Positions 1 through 7,566 of a stretch of DNA of 9,658 nucleotides are shown one piece after another. A program made the position numbers and the translations under genes. Source of the stretch: Armatimonadota bacterium (GTDB taxonomy: Bacteria; Armatimonadota; Zipacnadia; Zipacnadales; FEN-943); the NCBI GenBank assembly GCA_026419655.1, contig JANZZA010000149.1, positions 1 through 9,658 on the forward strand, given 5' to 3'. The notes beneath the pieces were generated by a model, which ran no database searches, was not told the origin of the DNA, and saw only the letters and a program-made list of their open reading frames with translations. Position 1 is the first letter of the stretch; every line of letters begins with the position of its first letter.

Positions 1-1254
1 CTGGTACGCTTTGCGAGGCACCTGAACTGCAACATGCTGCGCATCTGGGGAGGCGGAATTTACGAGCCGGACGAGTTTTACGAGGAATGCGACCGCCTGG
101 GTATCATGATTTTCCACGACTTCCTTTACGCCTGCGCCATCTACCCACAGGCCCCCGAATTCCTCGAAATCGCCCGCGAAGAGGCCGAGACCGCCGTCCG
201 CAGGCTGCGCAACCACCCCTGTATCGCCCTCTGGTCTGGCGATAACGAGAACGACTGTGCCTACTGGTGGTGGTTCGGCGGTCACCGCGACCCATGGACG
301 GAGAACAAAATTACCCGCCAGGTGCTGCCGGAGGTCGTGGCCCGCCTGGACGGCACCCGGCCCTACATTCCTTCCAGCCCCTACAGTCCCGACCACGATG
401 TTGACCCGCAGGACCCCCTCCAGGGCGACCAGCACATCTGGTATCACGGCACGCCTTTCTGGGCCGACGTTTATCTCAAGAGCAAGGCCAACTTCCCCTC
501 CGAAATCGGCCATCTGTCCTGTCCTGACCTGCAGACCGTGGTTGATATGCTGGCCGAGCAGCACCGCTGGCCGCCCGACAACCGCGCCTGGGACGAGCAC
601 TTTGGCAGTCTGTACGACTGGAATTTCCGCCCCGACAGACGCCGGCGGCTGGATGCATCCCTTGAGGCCTGGCTGGGTGAGGTGCCGCGCGACCTGCCCA
701 CCTACGTGCTTGCCAGCCAGCTCATTCAGGGGGAGGCTTACAAAGCCTGGGCCGAGCACTGGCGCTTGCTGAAGGCTGGCTGGAAGTCGGGCGGGATTCT
801 CCTGTGGAACGTGGCCGACTGCTGGCCGCAGTTTTCCGACGCCATTGTGGACTTCTGGCTTCGGCCCAAGCTAGCCTGCAACTATACCCGCTGGGCCTAT
901 CAGCCCGTGCACATCTGCTTCAGCGAGCAGACCGCCGAAGAAGTAGCCGTGTACGCCATCAACGACACGTTGCAGGACATGGAAATAGAATACGCGGTGG
1001 TGGCTTTGGCACGGGGCGGAGCCAGCATGGGCGAAATCCGCGGGGCGGCGAAATTGCCAGCAAACCACGTGGTGCGGCTGGCAGAGGCGGACTACCTGTA
1101 CCGGCAGGCCGAGAGTGCACGTGGGAAACTTGTCGCCCAACTGTTCTGCGGCGGCAAACTTATTGCCCATAACATCCGGCGCGCCTGGCAGCCCACACTT
1201 GCTGACCTGCCGCTGCTGCTCGACGATATCCCGCCGCTGGGCACCGCGCCATAA
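1..1254 (+). CDS. GH2 beta-mannosidase-like glycoside hydrolase, C-terminal part (5'-truncated)
   Basis: The frame is open from the first base, so the gene begins outside the window; 417 codons are visible, about half of a usual GH2 mannosidase of roughly 800 residues. Missing are the N-terminal sugar-binding and Ig-like domains and the start of the TIM barrel. Visible residues 11-35 carry the family block NMLRIWGGGIYEPDEFYEEC, followed by the GIMIFHDF barrel strand. NHPCIALWSGDNEN at residues 71-84 contains the expected acid/base Glu83 (codon at 247), and FPSEIGH contains the expected nucleophile Glu168 (codon at 502). The C-terminus (from about residue 300) looks like a beta-sandwich accessory domain. 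Such enzymes remove terminal beta-mannosyl residues from mannan oligosaccharides or N-glycans; the substrate here is inferred. The usual GNNEN is GDNEN here, suggesting a divergent subgroup. Cell location cannot be judged without the N-terminus. Exo-glucosaminidase is less likely because the Asn-Glu pair is kept. Confidence 0.9.
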   Translation: MVRFARHLNCNMLRIWGGGIYEPDEFYEECDRLGIMIFHDFLYACAIYPQAPEFLEIAREEAETAVRRLRNHPCIALWSGDNENDCAYWWWFGGHRDPWTENKITRQVLPEVVARLDGTRPYIPSSPYSPDHDVDPQDPLQGDQHIWYHGTPFWADVYLKSKANFPSEIGHLSCPDLQTVVDMLAEQHRWPPDNRAWDEHFGSLYDWNFRPDRRRRLDASLEAWLGEVPRDLPTYVLASQLIQGEAYKAWAEHWRLLKAGWKSGGILLWNVADCWPQFSDAIVDFWLRPKLACNYTRWAYQPVHICFSEQTAEEVAVYAINDTLQDMEIEYAVVALARGGASMGEIRGAAKLPANHVVRLAEADYLYRQAESARGKLVAQLFCGGKLIAHNIRRAWQPTLADLPLLLDDIPPLGTAP

Positions 1255-1283
1255 GGAGTCCGTGGCCGGAGGTGCCGGTTGCT

Positions 1284-1305
1284 GTGGCGGGCCATTGTCC
1301 GCCAC
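1284..1305 (+). terminator. Small GC hairpin after the GH2 gene
   Basis: GTGGCGG (1284-1290) pairs perfectly with CCGCCAC (1299-1305) around an 8-nt loop, 29 bases after the GH2 stop codon. No T-run follows, so it is not a canonical intrinsic terminator. It may be a 3'-end stabiliser or chance in GC-rich DNA. Confidence 0.25.
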
Positions 1306-1330
1306 CAGGCGGGATGTGCGGGGTCAAAGA

Positions 1331-1397
1331 AGCACGAAAAAGTTTGGGAAGGGGGTCCTGGGGGAGAACCCTTTTCAGAGGGTTTCCCCCAGAAAGG
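1331..1397 (+). repeat. Dispersed repeat, type B copy 1 (with hairpin)
   Basis: It starts with AGCACGA, runs through AAAGTTTGGGAAGGGGG and ends in a strong hairpin. TGGGGGAGAACCCT (1359-1372) pairs with AGGGTTTCCCCCA (1379-1391), with one bulged base and a 6-nt loop. The first 25 bases match copy 4 (reverse complement of 7931-7955) at 24 positions, and the core recurs at 6131 and 7567. It lies in the 201-bp gap between the two glycosidase genes, in the sense direction of both. It ends about 60 bases before the GH172 start, so it would be transcribed if the genes share an mRNA. No T-run follows the hairpin. Confidence 0.9.
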
Positions 1398-1442
1398 CTA
1401 TGATCTGTGCTGGTCCGGGCGGCATCAGCGCTGCAGGCGAAG

Positions 1443-1450
1443 AAGGAAGG
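1443..1450 (+). promoter_or_regulatory. Ribosome binding site of the GH172 gene
   Basis: AAGGAAGG ends 5 bases before the ATG at 1456. The reading frame is open further upstream, to a TTG at 1279, but that extension crosses the type B repeat and would bury the signal peptide. This site therefore supports the ATG at 1456. Confidence 0.75.
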
Positions 1451-1455
1451 CAAGA

Positions 1456-3483
1456 ATGGCTATGAGAGGACTGGGTGCGCTTATTGCATGGGCCTGTGTG
1501 TTGACGGGATGGTGTTTGGCGCCCTGGGCCGTATGGGCGGCGCCGGCGGCGCGGACGGTCACAATGGAGTCGCTGCTGCGCGAGATGGTGGACATGGCCC
1601 GGCTCTCGCGCTCGCCAGACATCCCATACGAGTGCGACCAGTTTTCCAGCTACGACCGTGCCAGCGTAGCCCCTGACCGCGATGGCTGGTTTGCCAACGG
1701 CGACGCAGGTCAGTTTCTGCGCAAGGAAGTCCGCGAGGGGCGCGAGGAGTTTGTCATGGCCGACATGCCAGGGCCAGGAGCCATCGTGCGCATCTGGTCA
1801 GCCAATCCTGACGCTGGCGGCACGTTGCGGATATACATAGATGATATGGAACGGCCGGCCCTGGAGGCCGACTTTCTTGCGCTGACCTCGGCGAGTCTGC
1901 CACAATTCCCTGCGCCCTTCAGTGGCCGCCGCGCCCTGGGTGCTAATCTGTATTTCCCCATCCCCTATCAGACCAGGTGCAAAGTCACAGCTGACAAGCC
2001 CGGGTTTTATTATCACGTCGGCTACCGCACCTATCCGCCGGGCACGCAAGTGGAACCCTTCTCGATGGCGGCCCTGCCAAAGCTGAGGCCCGTCATGGAT
2101 CAAGTCGGGGCCCTACTCGCCCATCCATCGCAGCCTTTCACCACGCGCGGGGCAACTAAGCGCACGGCGACGGCAACCATAGGCCCCGGCCAGGCGGCTC
2201 TTCTACATGACCTTCGCGGCCCGGCGGCCATAGTTAGAATGGAAGCTTCCGTGTCGGTGCCCGAAGAGCAGCTTTTTTCGGCTCTGCGCGAGTGCACGCT
2301 AACAGTACGTTTTGACGACGAGGCGAGGCCCTGCGTGTGGGCACCGCTGGGCGATTTCTTCGGCTCGGCACCGGGCATAAATCCTCACGAGAGTCTCCCT
2401 GTGGGCATGAGGGCCGACGGAGTATGCTATTGCAACTGGCATATGCCTTTCGCTAGGCGTGCCCGGATTGCCGTCAGAAACGAGTCGGCGGTGCCTGTGA
2501 AGCTAACCCTGGCCGTCTGGGCGAGGCCCGAAAAGTGGGACAGCAGCCGGAGCCTGTACTTTCATGCTAAATGGCGCAACGAATGGCTGCCGGAAAAGCC
2601 CGAGTTTCTTGACTGGCCGATTCTTGAGGCCCGGGGCAGGGGGCGGTTCGTTGGCGTAATGCTCCAGGTGAGCAACATGACGCCTGCCTGGTGGGGCGAA
2701 GGCGATGAGAAAATCTGGGTGGACGATGATACTTTCCCAAGCTTTTTCGGCACCGGCTCGGAAGACTATTTCGGCTACGCATGGTGCAACACTACACTCT
2801 TCAGCCATGCCTACCACAACCAGAGCATATGCACCGGCCCCGGAAATATGGGCTACACGGCGGTGGCCCGGTATCACATCCTCGACGACATTCCCTTTGC
2901 AAAGGCCATCCGGTTCTACATCGAAAAGTGGGACACCTCGGACCGCGAGTACTGCTGCACTGCCTACTGGTACGCCGCACCGGGCGCCACGGACTTTTTC
3001 AAGGCCATACCCGCCGAGCGGCGCCGAATCCGTACACTGCCCGAACCGTATCATGTCAAGGGTGCCGTGGAAGGCGAAAAGCTCACCGTCGCGCGCTGTA
3101 CCGGTGGCCAGACGTTCCTCCAGGACCTGGACGCTACACGCTTCAGCTACGGTAAGCACCTGTGGTGGAGAGAGGGTTCACCCGGCGCCGTCCTGGAAGT
3201 CAAGGTCCCGGTGGAACGGGCGGGGAGGTACCGGATAGTCCTGGGGCTGACCAAGTCCTGGGACTATGGAATCCATCAACTGATGGTCAACGGCCAGGAC
3301 GTAGGGGAACCGGTTGACCTGTACTCGCCGCAAATTGAGCCGCTGCGGATGGACCTGGGAGTTTTCGACCTTCCGGCGGGCGAAGTCCTGATTGGCTTCC
3401 GTTGCGTGGGTACTAATCCCGAGGCGAGGCCGGTCAACTACATGGCCGGTCTTGACTACGTGCTGCTGGAGACTGCCGAATAA
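1456..3483 (+). CDS. Exported GH172 (DUF2961) glycoside hydrolase
   Basis: A 675-residue protein. Residues 1-30 form a signal peptide: a short basic start (MAMRG), a hydrophobic core and an AWA-type cleavage region near WAAPA. The DUF2961 catalytic domain follows, with family blocks at GPGAIVRIWSANP, WWGEGDEKIWVDDD, GTGSEDYFGYAW and the late HNQSICTGPGNMGYTAVARYHILDDIPF segment. Characterised GH172 enzymes act on alpha-D-fructofuranosides, difructose anhydride or alpha-D-arabinofuranosides, using two Glu residues 21 positions apart. Here Glu415 and Glu436 (in GEGDE and GSEDY) have exactly that spacing, so the enzyme is probably active. The last 130 residues or so, from about LTVARCTGG, form a likely beta-sandwich, perhaps carbohydrate-binding, domain. 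It reads in the same direction as the upstream GH2 gene and the downstream DUF6785 gene. The exact sugar cannot be read from sequence. The start is set by the RBS at 1443-1450. Confidence 0.93.
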   Translation: MAMRGLGALIAWACVLTGWCLAPWAVWAAPAARTVTMESLLREMVDMARLSRSPDIPYECDQFSSYDRASVAPDRDGWFANGDAGQFLRKEVREGREEFVMADMPGPGAIVRIWSANPDAGGTLRIYIDDMERPALEADFLALTSASLPQFPAPFSGRRALGANLYFPIPYQTRCKVTADKPGFYYHVGYRTYPPGTQVEPFSMAALPKLRPVMDQVGALLAHPSQPFTTRGATKRTATATIGPGQAALLHDLRGPAAIVRMEASVSVPEEQLFSALRECTLTVRFDDEARPCVWAPLGDFFGSAPGINPHESLPVGMRADGVCYCNWHMPFARRARIAVRNESAVPVKLTLAVWARPEKWDSSRSLYFHAKWRNEWLPEKPEFLDWPILEARGRGRFVGVMLQVSNMTPAWWGEGDEKIWVDDDTFPSFFGTGSEDYFGYAWCNTTLFSHAYHNQSICTGPGNMGYTAVARYHILDDIPFAKAIRFYIEKWDTSDREYCCTAYWYAAPGATDFFKAIPAERRRIRTLPEPYHVKGAVEGEKLTVARCTGGQTFLQDLDATRFSYGKHLWWREGSPGAVLEVKVPVERAGRYRIVLGLTKSWDYGIHQLMVNGQDVGEPVDLYSPQIEPLRMDLGVFDLPAGEVLIGFRCVGTNPEARPVNYMAGLDYVLLETAE

Positions 3484-3774
3484 AGCTCAGCAAACACCAA
3501 CGGTATAAAGGTAGGTGTGTCGGAGAACCCTCGGTGACTGTCGCACAACCTGGTGTCGGCCTGACGAGACCCAGGAAAGTGCACAACACTGTGTAACTGA
3601 CCTTGTACCTGTGATTCCCTCTGGCGGCCCGGAAAGCCACTTTTGTAAGATTCTCCTTTGGGGGCCCCTTCTCTCCACTTCGTTGCCTGTATCCGTTGGT
3701 CGTGCAGGTAACCGCCGGTGACGCACGAAGAGGTGGTGAAGATAACTCCGACCCACCAACCGGCATAAGACAGC
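3484..3774. other. Gene-free gap between GH172 and DUF6785 genes
   Basis: This 291-bp stretch has no convincing gene on either strand and no clear copy of the B or C repeats. Only weak elements are seen: a five-pair ACACC/GGTGT stem at about 3494-3518, a TATAAA at 3504-3509 with no matching -35, and a short GGGGCCCC palindrome near 3662-3669. Its length suggests a separate promoter or long leader for the downstream gene, but none could be assigned. Confidence 0.4.
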
Positions 3775-5721
3775 ATGTGTGCCACACTCACCCACGCGCC
3801 AGCGGATAGCAGTAGTCCCCACTCCAGGGTCAGGCCCTGGGAGGGCTTCACGCCCCGCGCTGTCCTCGTGGCCCTTTCGTTGATACCCGTAAACATTCTT
3901 TTCATGCTCCGCGGCCTGATCTGGGGCCAGAGCCGACCAGCCACCGTCTCGTTGATATTCAACGTGGTCATTTCCCTTACGCTTGTTACGATGGCGTCAC
4001 GTGTGTTAGGCCGGTTTTGGCCCCGACTGCGTTTGTCTCCCGCCGAACTGGCCGTGGTTTACGCCATGCTCACCCTCTCGGCCTCCCTGTCGGGCCTGGA
4101 CCAGATACAGACCATGGTGCCGGTGGTGGCTCACCCCTTCTGGGCGGCGACGCCGGAGAACCGCTGGGAAGAACTGTTCCTAAAGCAAGTGCCTCGCTGG
4201 CTGACAGTAGATGACCCTCGGGCACTGTGGGCCTATTTCGACAGCCACCTGCCACTTTTTGCGACGCCGTACTGGCGGCCGTGGCTGCGCGTGGCGGTAG
4301 TATGGGGCGGCTTTACGCTCATGCTGCTGTGGGTCATGTTTTGCCTGTGCACCTTGCTAAGGCGCAACTGGGTCGAGGAAGCCAAGCTAAGCTTCCCGAT
4401 AATTCAGACGCCCCTGGCCATAATAAATCCGCGCAGCGGTTTTTTTACAAGCCGGGTGGCATGGATTGGTTTTGCGCTGGCCTTCACCATTGACATAATC
4501 AACGGTCTGCACAAGCTCTACCCGGCCGTGCCGTCCATTCTGGGCAGCTACTACGACCTGGGCCAGCAATTCCGCACAATGCCTTGGCGGGCCATCGGCT
4601 GGACGCCCCTTAATGTGTTCCCCTTCGCCGTCGGGCTGGCGTTCTTTATTCCCCTGGACCTGGCCTTTTCGTGCTGGTTTTTCTACGTATACTGGAAATG
4701 CGTGGCCGTCTTCTCAGCCGGCGTGGGTCTGAGCCGGATACCTCAGGCGCCGTGGATAGATGAGCAATCTCATGCGGCGTACCAGGCCCTGGCCGTCCTG
4801 TCGCTGTGGGGCGCGCGGCGGCAGATAGCAGATGCCCTTCGCAGCGCCTGGGCCGGCCCCCGGCCAGAAGACCGTTTTGAGCCAATGCCCTATCGCGTCG
4901 CGCTGATTGGAGCTCTCGCCGGCCTGGCCGGCCTGACCGTTTTCTGCCTGGCTGCAGGGATGAGTCTGCCTGCCGCATTAGGGTTTCTGCTGCTCTACCT
5001 GGGCATATCCCTCGCCATCGCCCGCATCCGCGCCGAGCTTGGCTCACCGGTGCACGACCTTCACCGGGCCGGCCCGGAGCTTATCCTGACCGAGGTCTTC
5101 GGGCCGCGGGCCGTAGGCAAACGCAACCTCATCATGTTTGGGTTTTTCTGGGCCTTCAATCGCGCCCAGCGCAGTCATCCCATGCCTCACCAAATAGAAC
5201 CGCTGAAACTCGGTGAGCTGACGGGCGCCGGGCAGCGGGCCATCGCGGCGGCCCTGGGTCTGGCAGCCCTCGTAGCCATACCTACCGCCTGGCTGATAAT
5301 GCTCGACTCTTTTTGCCGCTACGGCGGCACTCACAGCATGTGGAAAGGCTACGAGGCTTTCAACCGACTGGCTACCTGGCTTACCGCGCCGCCGGAGCCA
5401 AACTGGTATGCCGTGGGAGCCATCGGCGTTAGCGGCCTCACAACTGCGCTGCTGGCCGCTGCCCGGCTGCGCTGGGCCTGGTGGCCCTTCCACCCGGCCG
5501 GCTACGCCGTGTCCGGGTCGTGGAGCATGCAGCTTTTCGCCCCGTCCGTGTTCGTAAGCTGGCTCGTGAAAACTCTTATCCTGCGGTACGGCGGCATGAC
5601 TTCCTACCGGCCAGCGTCCAATTTCTTTCTGGGCATGATCCTCGGCGAGTTCCTCGCAGGCACCTTCTGGGGTATTCTGGGCATCATCCAGCACCGGCCG
5701 ATGTACAACTTTCTGCCGTGA
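3775..5721 (+). CDS. DUF6785-type polytopic membrane protein
   Basis: A 648-residue, very hydrophobic protein with about 12 predicted membrane segments, including 28-50, 58-78, 91-107, 169-195, 228-247, 277-313, 374-417, 488-510, 544-565, 586-604 and 616-637. Features I recognise from the DUF6785/DUF6784 family are the early LSPAELAVVYAML block, ATPENRWEELF with PRWL (125-143), RRNWVEEAKLSFPIIQTPL (196-214) at the cytoplasmic end of a long helix, and IRAELGSPVHDLH (418-430). Length is normal for the family. Its function is unknown; the topology resembles that of a transporter. Position behind two glycosidase genes suggests, but does not show, a role in uptake of released sugars. The ATG at 3775 is the first start after an in-frame TAA at 3766; no good Shine-Dalgarno precedes it. 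The next gene is convergent. Confidence 0.85.
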   Translation: MCATLTHAPADSSSPHSRVRPWEGFTPRAVLVALSLIPVNILFMLRGLIWGQSRPATVSLIFNVVISLTLVTMASRVLGRFWPRLRLSPAELAVVYAMLTLSASLSGLDQIQTMVPVVAHPFWAATPENRWEELFLKQVPRWLTVDDPRALWAYFDSHLPLFATPYWRPWLRVAVVWGGFTLMLLWVMFCLCTLLRRNWVEEAKLSFPIIQTPLAIINPRSGFFTSRVAWIGFALAFTIDIINGLHKLYPAVPSILGSYYDLGQQFRTMPWRAIGWTPLNVFPFAVGLAFFIPLDLAFSCWFFYVYWKCVAVFSAGVGLSRIPQAPWIDEQSHAAYQALAVLSLWGARRQIADALRSAWAGPRPEDRFEPMPYRVALIGALAGLAGLTVFCLAAGMSLPAALGFLLLYLGISLAIARIRAELGSPVHDLHRAGPELILTEVFGPRAVGKRNLIMFGFFWAFNRAQRSHPMPHQIEPLKLGELTGAGQRAIAAALGLAALVAIPTAWLIMLDSFCRYGGTHSMWKGYEAFNRLATWLTAPPEPNWYAVGAIGVSGLTTALLAAARLRWAWWPFHPAGYAVSGSWSMQLFAPSVFVSWLVKTLILRYGGMTSYRPASNFFLGMILGEFLAGTFWGILGIIQHRPMYNFLP

Positions 5722-5748
5722 GCAACGCCGCGCAAGCCAAACTGGTGC

Positions 5749-5780
5749 AGGCGCCTCATCCTTTCTCTGAGGATTCGCCT
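5749..5780 (+). terminator. Imperfect hairpin after the DUF6785 gene
   Basis: AGGCG plus CCTCA (5749-5758) can pair with TGAGG (5768-5772) and CGCCT (5776-5780), with a 3-base bulge and a 9-base loop, 28 bases past the stop codon. No T-run follows. It may act as a 3' stem but is weak evidence for termination. Confidence 0.25.
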
Positions 5781-5810
5781 CCCTGCAACCGATGAAGGAG
5801 TGACACGCCC

Positions 5811-5860
5811 GACAAAACCTCTGCCTGCGGGAAAGCCTCTTCAACAGGTTTCCGTCAGCA
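5811..5860 (+). repeat. Degenerate type B repeat, copy 5 (left flank, outer)
   Basis: Weakly conserved relative of type B. The hairpin part persists: GGAAAGCCT (5830-5838) pairs with AGGTTTCC (5846-5853) with one bulged G, the same design as copy 1. The upstream AAAACCTCTGCCTGCGG resembles the AAAGTTTGGGAAGGGGG core only loosely. Its placement next to C1 mirrors that of copy 4 next to C2. Confidence 0.55.
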
Positions 5861-5938
5861 GAGCCCCCCTTTGGGCAAAAAGCGGGGTTCCCCCTGCCCC
5901 CCCCCCCCGTAAATGCTCGTGCTCCCTGGCGGAGATGG
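5861..5938 (-). repeat. Type C repeat, copy 1 (left flank)
   Basis: Inverted partner of the copy at 7817-7890. Bases 5905-5933 are the exact reverse complement of 7818-7846 (29/29), and 5875-5897 that of 7852-7874 (23/23). Read on the minus strand it has GGAGCACGAGCATTTACG, a G-rich stretch, then a GGGGGAACCCC hairpin arm. This is the same plan as type B (GCACGA box, G-run, hairpin), so B and C look like subfamilies of one element. A 12-C run at 5897-5908 is longer than in the partner. Confidence 0.88.
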
Positions 5939-5997
5939 GCAGCCGCCAGTCCCCTGACCAGGGCGGATGGTTTTGTTGCCGGTGCTGGTGGCTGTCT

Positions 5998-6024
5998 TCT
6001 TGGGCAGGCTGGATTTTTGGAGCG
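5998..6024 (-). repeat. A-box, diverged copy (left flank)
   Basis: On the minus strand this reads CGCTCCAAAAATCCAGCC and onward, a diverged match to the A-box at 6101-6120. It faces that box head-to-head across about 76 bases. It holds the place that the A-box at 7728-7756 has in the right flank. Confidence 0.55.
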
Positions 6025-6100
6025 TGTGGCAGGAGCAACGGCCCACCGACAGGACACCAACGTCCCGCAAGGCACCGCCGTGACCGCTTTCGCAACGTGG

Positions 6101-6193
6101 CGCGCCCGAAAATCCGGCCCACCCACAGCGTAAAAAGTTTGGGAAGGGGGCCTAGAAGACAACCATTTTTAAAGGGTTTCCGCCAGAAAAAGG
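6101..6193 (+). repeat. A-box plus type B repeat, copy 2 (left flank, inner)
   Basis: The A-box CGCGCCCGAAAATCCGGCCC (6101-6120) leads into the AAAGTTTGGGAAGGGGG core (6134-6150) and a weakened hairpin (AACC at 6161, GGGTT at 6174). Bases 6101-6150 match the reverse complement of 7603-7652 at 45 of 50 positions, and all five differences are transitions. It lies about 55 bases beyond the stop codon of the URO-D gene, antisense to that gene. Confidence 0.9.
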
Positions 6194-6246
6194 TTCTTAC
6201 GGGGCGGGCGCTGACCCGAGTACGCCCGTGCGGCCTGGCCGCGGGC

Positions 6247-7521
6247 TTACGTAAGCGGCCCCAGTCCGCGCGCGTCCGCCAGGGCCTGGAACATGGCGAG
6301 GATGTTCTCCGTGGGCGTATTTCCCTGCACGTTATGTATCGCGTTGAAGACAAAACCGCCCCCCTCGCCCAGTATCTCGATGCGTTCTATCACCTCAGCA
6401 TAGACCTGTTGTGGCGTACCAAAGGCCAGGGTGCGCTGAGTATCTACCCCACCGCCCCAGAATACTATTTCCCGCCCAAATTCCCGCTTGAGCCGCACCG
6501 GGTCCATCTTAGCCGCCGAGGTCTGCACGGGATTGAGGATGTCAAAGCCTGCTTCGATGAAGTCCGGTATGAGGTCATAGACGGAGCCACAGGTGTGAAT
6601 GAGGGTGCGCCAGCAGGTCTTTTCGTGGACGGCCCGGTTGATTTCGGCATGGAAGGGCTTGTAGAGGTCGCGATAGGTCTGGGGCGATATGAACAGGCCT
6701 CTCTGAGTGCCGAAGTCCGTGCCGGTAACAAAGGCGGCCTGCACTTTGTCGCCCATGACCGCGGCCAGCCGCTCGATGTTGCCCAAAGCAATCTCGCACT
6801 GCCGCTCGAAGACCTTATATACGTAATCGCGCCGCGCCACAGTCGAGATATACCACTCCTCGACATCGCGGATACCCTTTGGCCTTTTCATCCACGGCGC
6901 TGGCACCAGGGCAATATCCCCGAAGGCCGTGCCGGGAATGGAGGCAATTATGCCGCATGAAGTCTCGTTGTAAAGCCGCTCGGCCTGCGTGGCAAAATGG
7001 CGCAAGTCTTCTTCCGAGAGCGGCCCAAATTCCTCAAGATTGTCCTCGACGTTTAGCCTGGTCTCGTCAATCGGCTCCTGGCGGATTATGGTGTCAAAGA
7101 ACCAGCCGCCCCTGGGCATCCGGCCGCTGGGCCGCGCCGTCAGGTCGCCTTCGGGATAGATAAGCAGGTCGCCATTTTCGTCCTCGCGCACGTTGAAATG
7201 CCCCGGCACCAGCACGGGCGTGCCGTCGAAAAGGTCAAAGGGTTTCCAGTCGCGGTTCTCGAAGCCGAAAAGGTTCTTGCGGCCAAGGATGCCAACCACG
7301 TCAATGCCCAGGGCCGCGCGGAGCTCGTCGTCTATTTCGCCGAGCATCTGGTAAGGCTCTATGACCTTGACGCGGAAATCCGGGTCGCCCAGGACAGCCC
7401 GGCGCAACCGGCTCACAGCCGATGCATGCATCCCCGTCACCGCTGTTGAGCCAAAGTCCACGCAAACCCTGTCGGGCTGGCAGTGATTCAGCGTCGCCTC
7501 AAGCCGCTCCCGGGCTGTCAT
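6247..7521 (-). CDS. URO-D/MtaA-fold methyltransferase-like protein
   Basis: A 424-residue protein of the uroporphyrinogen decarboxylase superfamily. The opening MTARERLEATLNHCQPDRV and the VDFGSTAVTGMH stretch are typical of the large URO-D-like branch that includes the corrinoid:CoM and corrinoid-dependent methyltransferases MtaA/MtbA and CmuA. LIHTCGSVYDLIPDFIEAG supplies the His309-x-Cys311 pair that binds zinc in that branch. The third ligand, a late Cys in MtaA, is replaced by the AIHNVQGNTPTENILAM block, where His396 might serve. True heme-pathway HemE is unlikely given these features and the length. A role in methyl or methoxy transfer is therefore plausible, but the substrate is unknown and no corrinoid protein is adjacent. 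The ATG at 7521 is chosen because of a GGAGG at 7533-7537; a GTG at 7542 would add seven residues. The gene stands alone, flanked on both sides by mirror-image repeats. Confidence 0.9.
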   Translation of the reverse strand: MTARERLEATLNHCQPDRVCVDFGSTAVTGMHASAVSRLRRAVLGDPDFRVKVIEPYQMLGEIDDELRAALGIDVVGILGRKNLFGFENRDWKPFDLFDGTPVLVPGHFNVREDENGDLLIYPEGDLTARPSGRMPRGGWFFDTIIRQEPIDETRLNVEDNLEEFGPLSEEDLRHFATQAERLYNETSCGIIASIPGTAFGDIALVPAPWMKRPKGIRDVEEWYISTVARRDYVYKVFERQCEIALGNIERLAAVMGDKVQAAFVTGTDFGTQRGLFISPQTYRDLYKPFHAEINRAVHEKTCWRTLIHTCGSVYDLIPDFIEAGFDILNPVQTSAAKMDPVRLKREFGREIVFWGGGVDTQRTLAFGTPQQVYAEVIERIEILGEGGGFVFNAIHNVQGNTPTENILAMFQALADARGLGPLT

Positions 7522-7532
7522 GGCCAATATCG

Positions 7533-7537
7533 CCTCC
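7533..7537 (-). promoter_or_regulatory. Ribosome binding site of the URO-D-like gene
   Basis: GGAGG on the minus strand, 11 bases before the ATG at 7521. This is slightly long spacing, but the GTG alternative at 7542 has no comparable site and the family usually starts with MT-x-RER. It decides the start in favour of 7521. Confidence 0.6.
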
Positions 7538-7566
7538 GTCACGTGCTAAACACCGAGGCCATCTTT

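Noticed and set aside
1279..1455. Longer N-terminus for the GH172 protein from a TTG at 1279
   Set aside because: The extension translates the repeat, destroys the signal peptide position and lacks a ribosome binding site, whereas the ATG at 1456 has a good one.
3434..3971. Possible small minus-strand genes in the 3484-3774 gap
   Set aside because: The candidate peptides match no family I recognise, overlap both neighbouring genes and have no ribosome binding site.
5044..6162. Minus-strand open frame of 372 codons
   Set aside because: It overlaps the 3' end of the DUF6785 gene in antisense and then runs through repeats; no family features.
5800..6960. Plus-strand open frame of 386 codons
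   Set aside because: It crosses repeats and the antisense of the URO-D-like gene; no recognisable domain and low-complexity composition.
6247..7521. HemE (heme biosynthesis uroporphyrinogen decarboxylase)
   Set aside because: It is longer than HemE, carries the HxC zinc motif of the methyltransferase branch, and has no heme-pathway neighbours.
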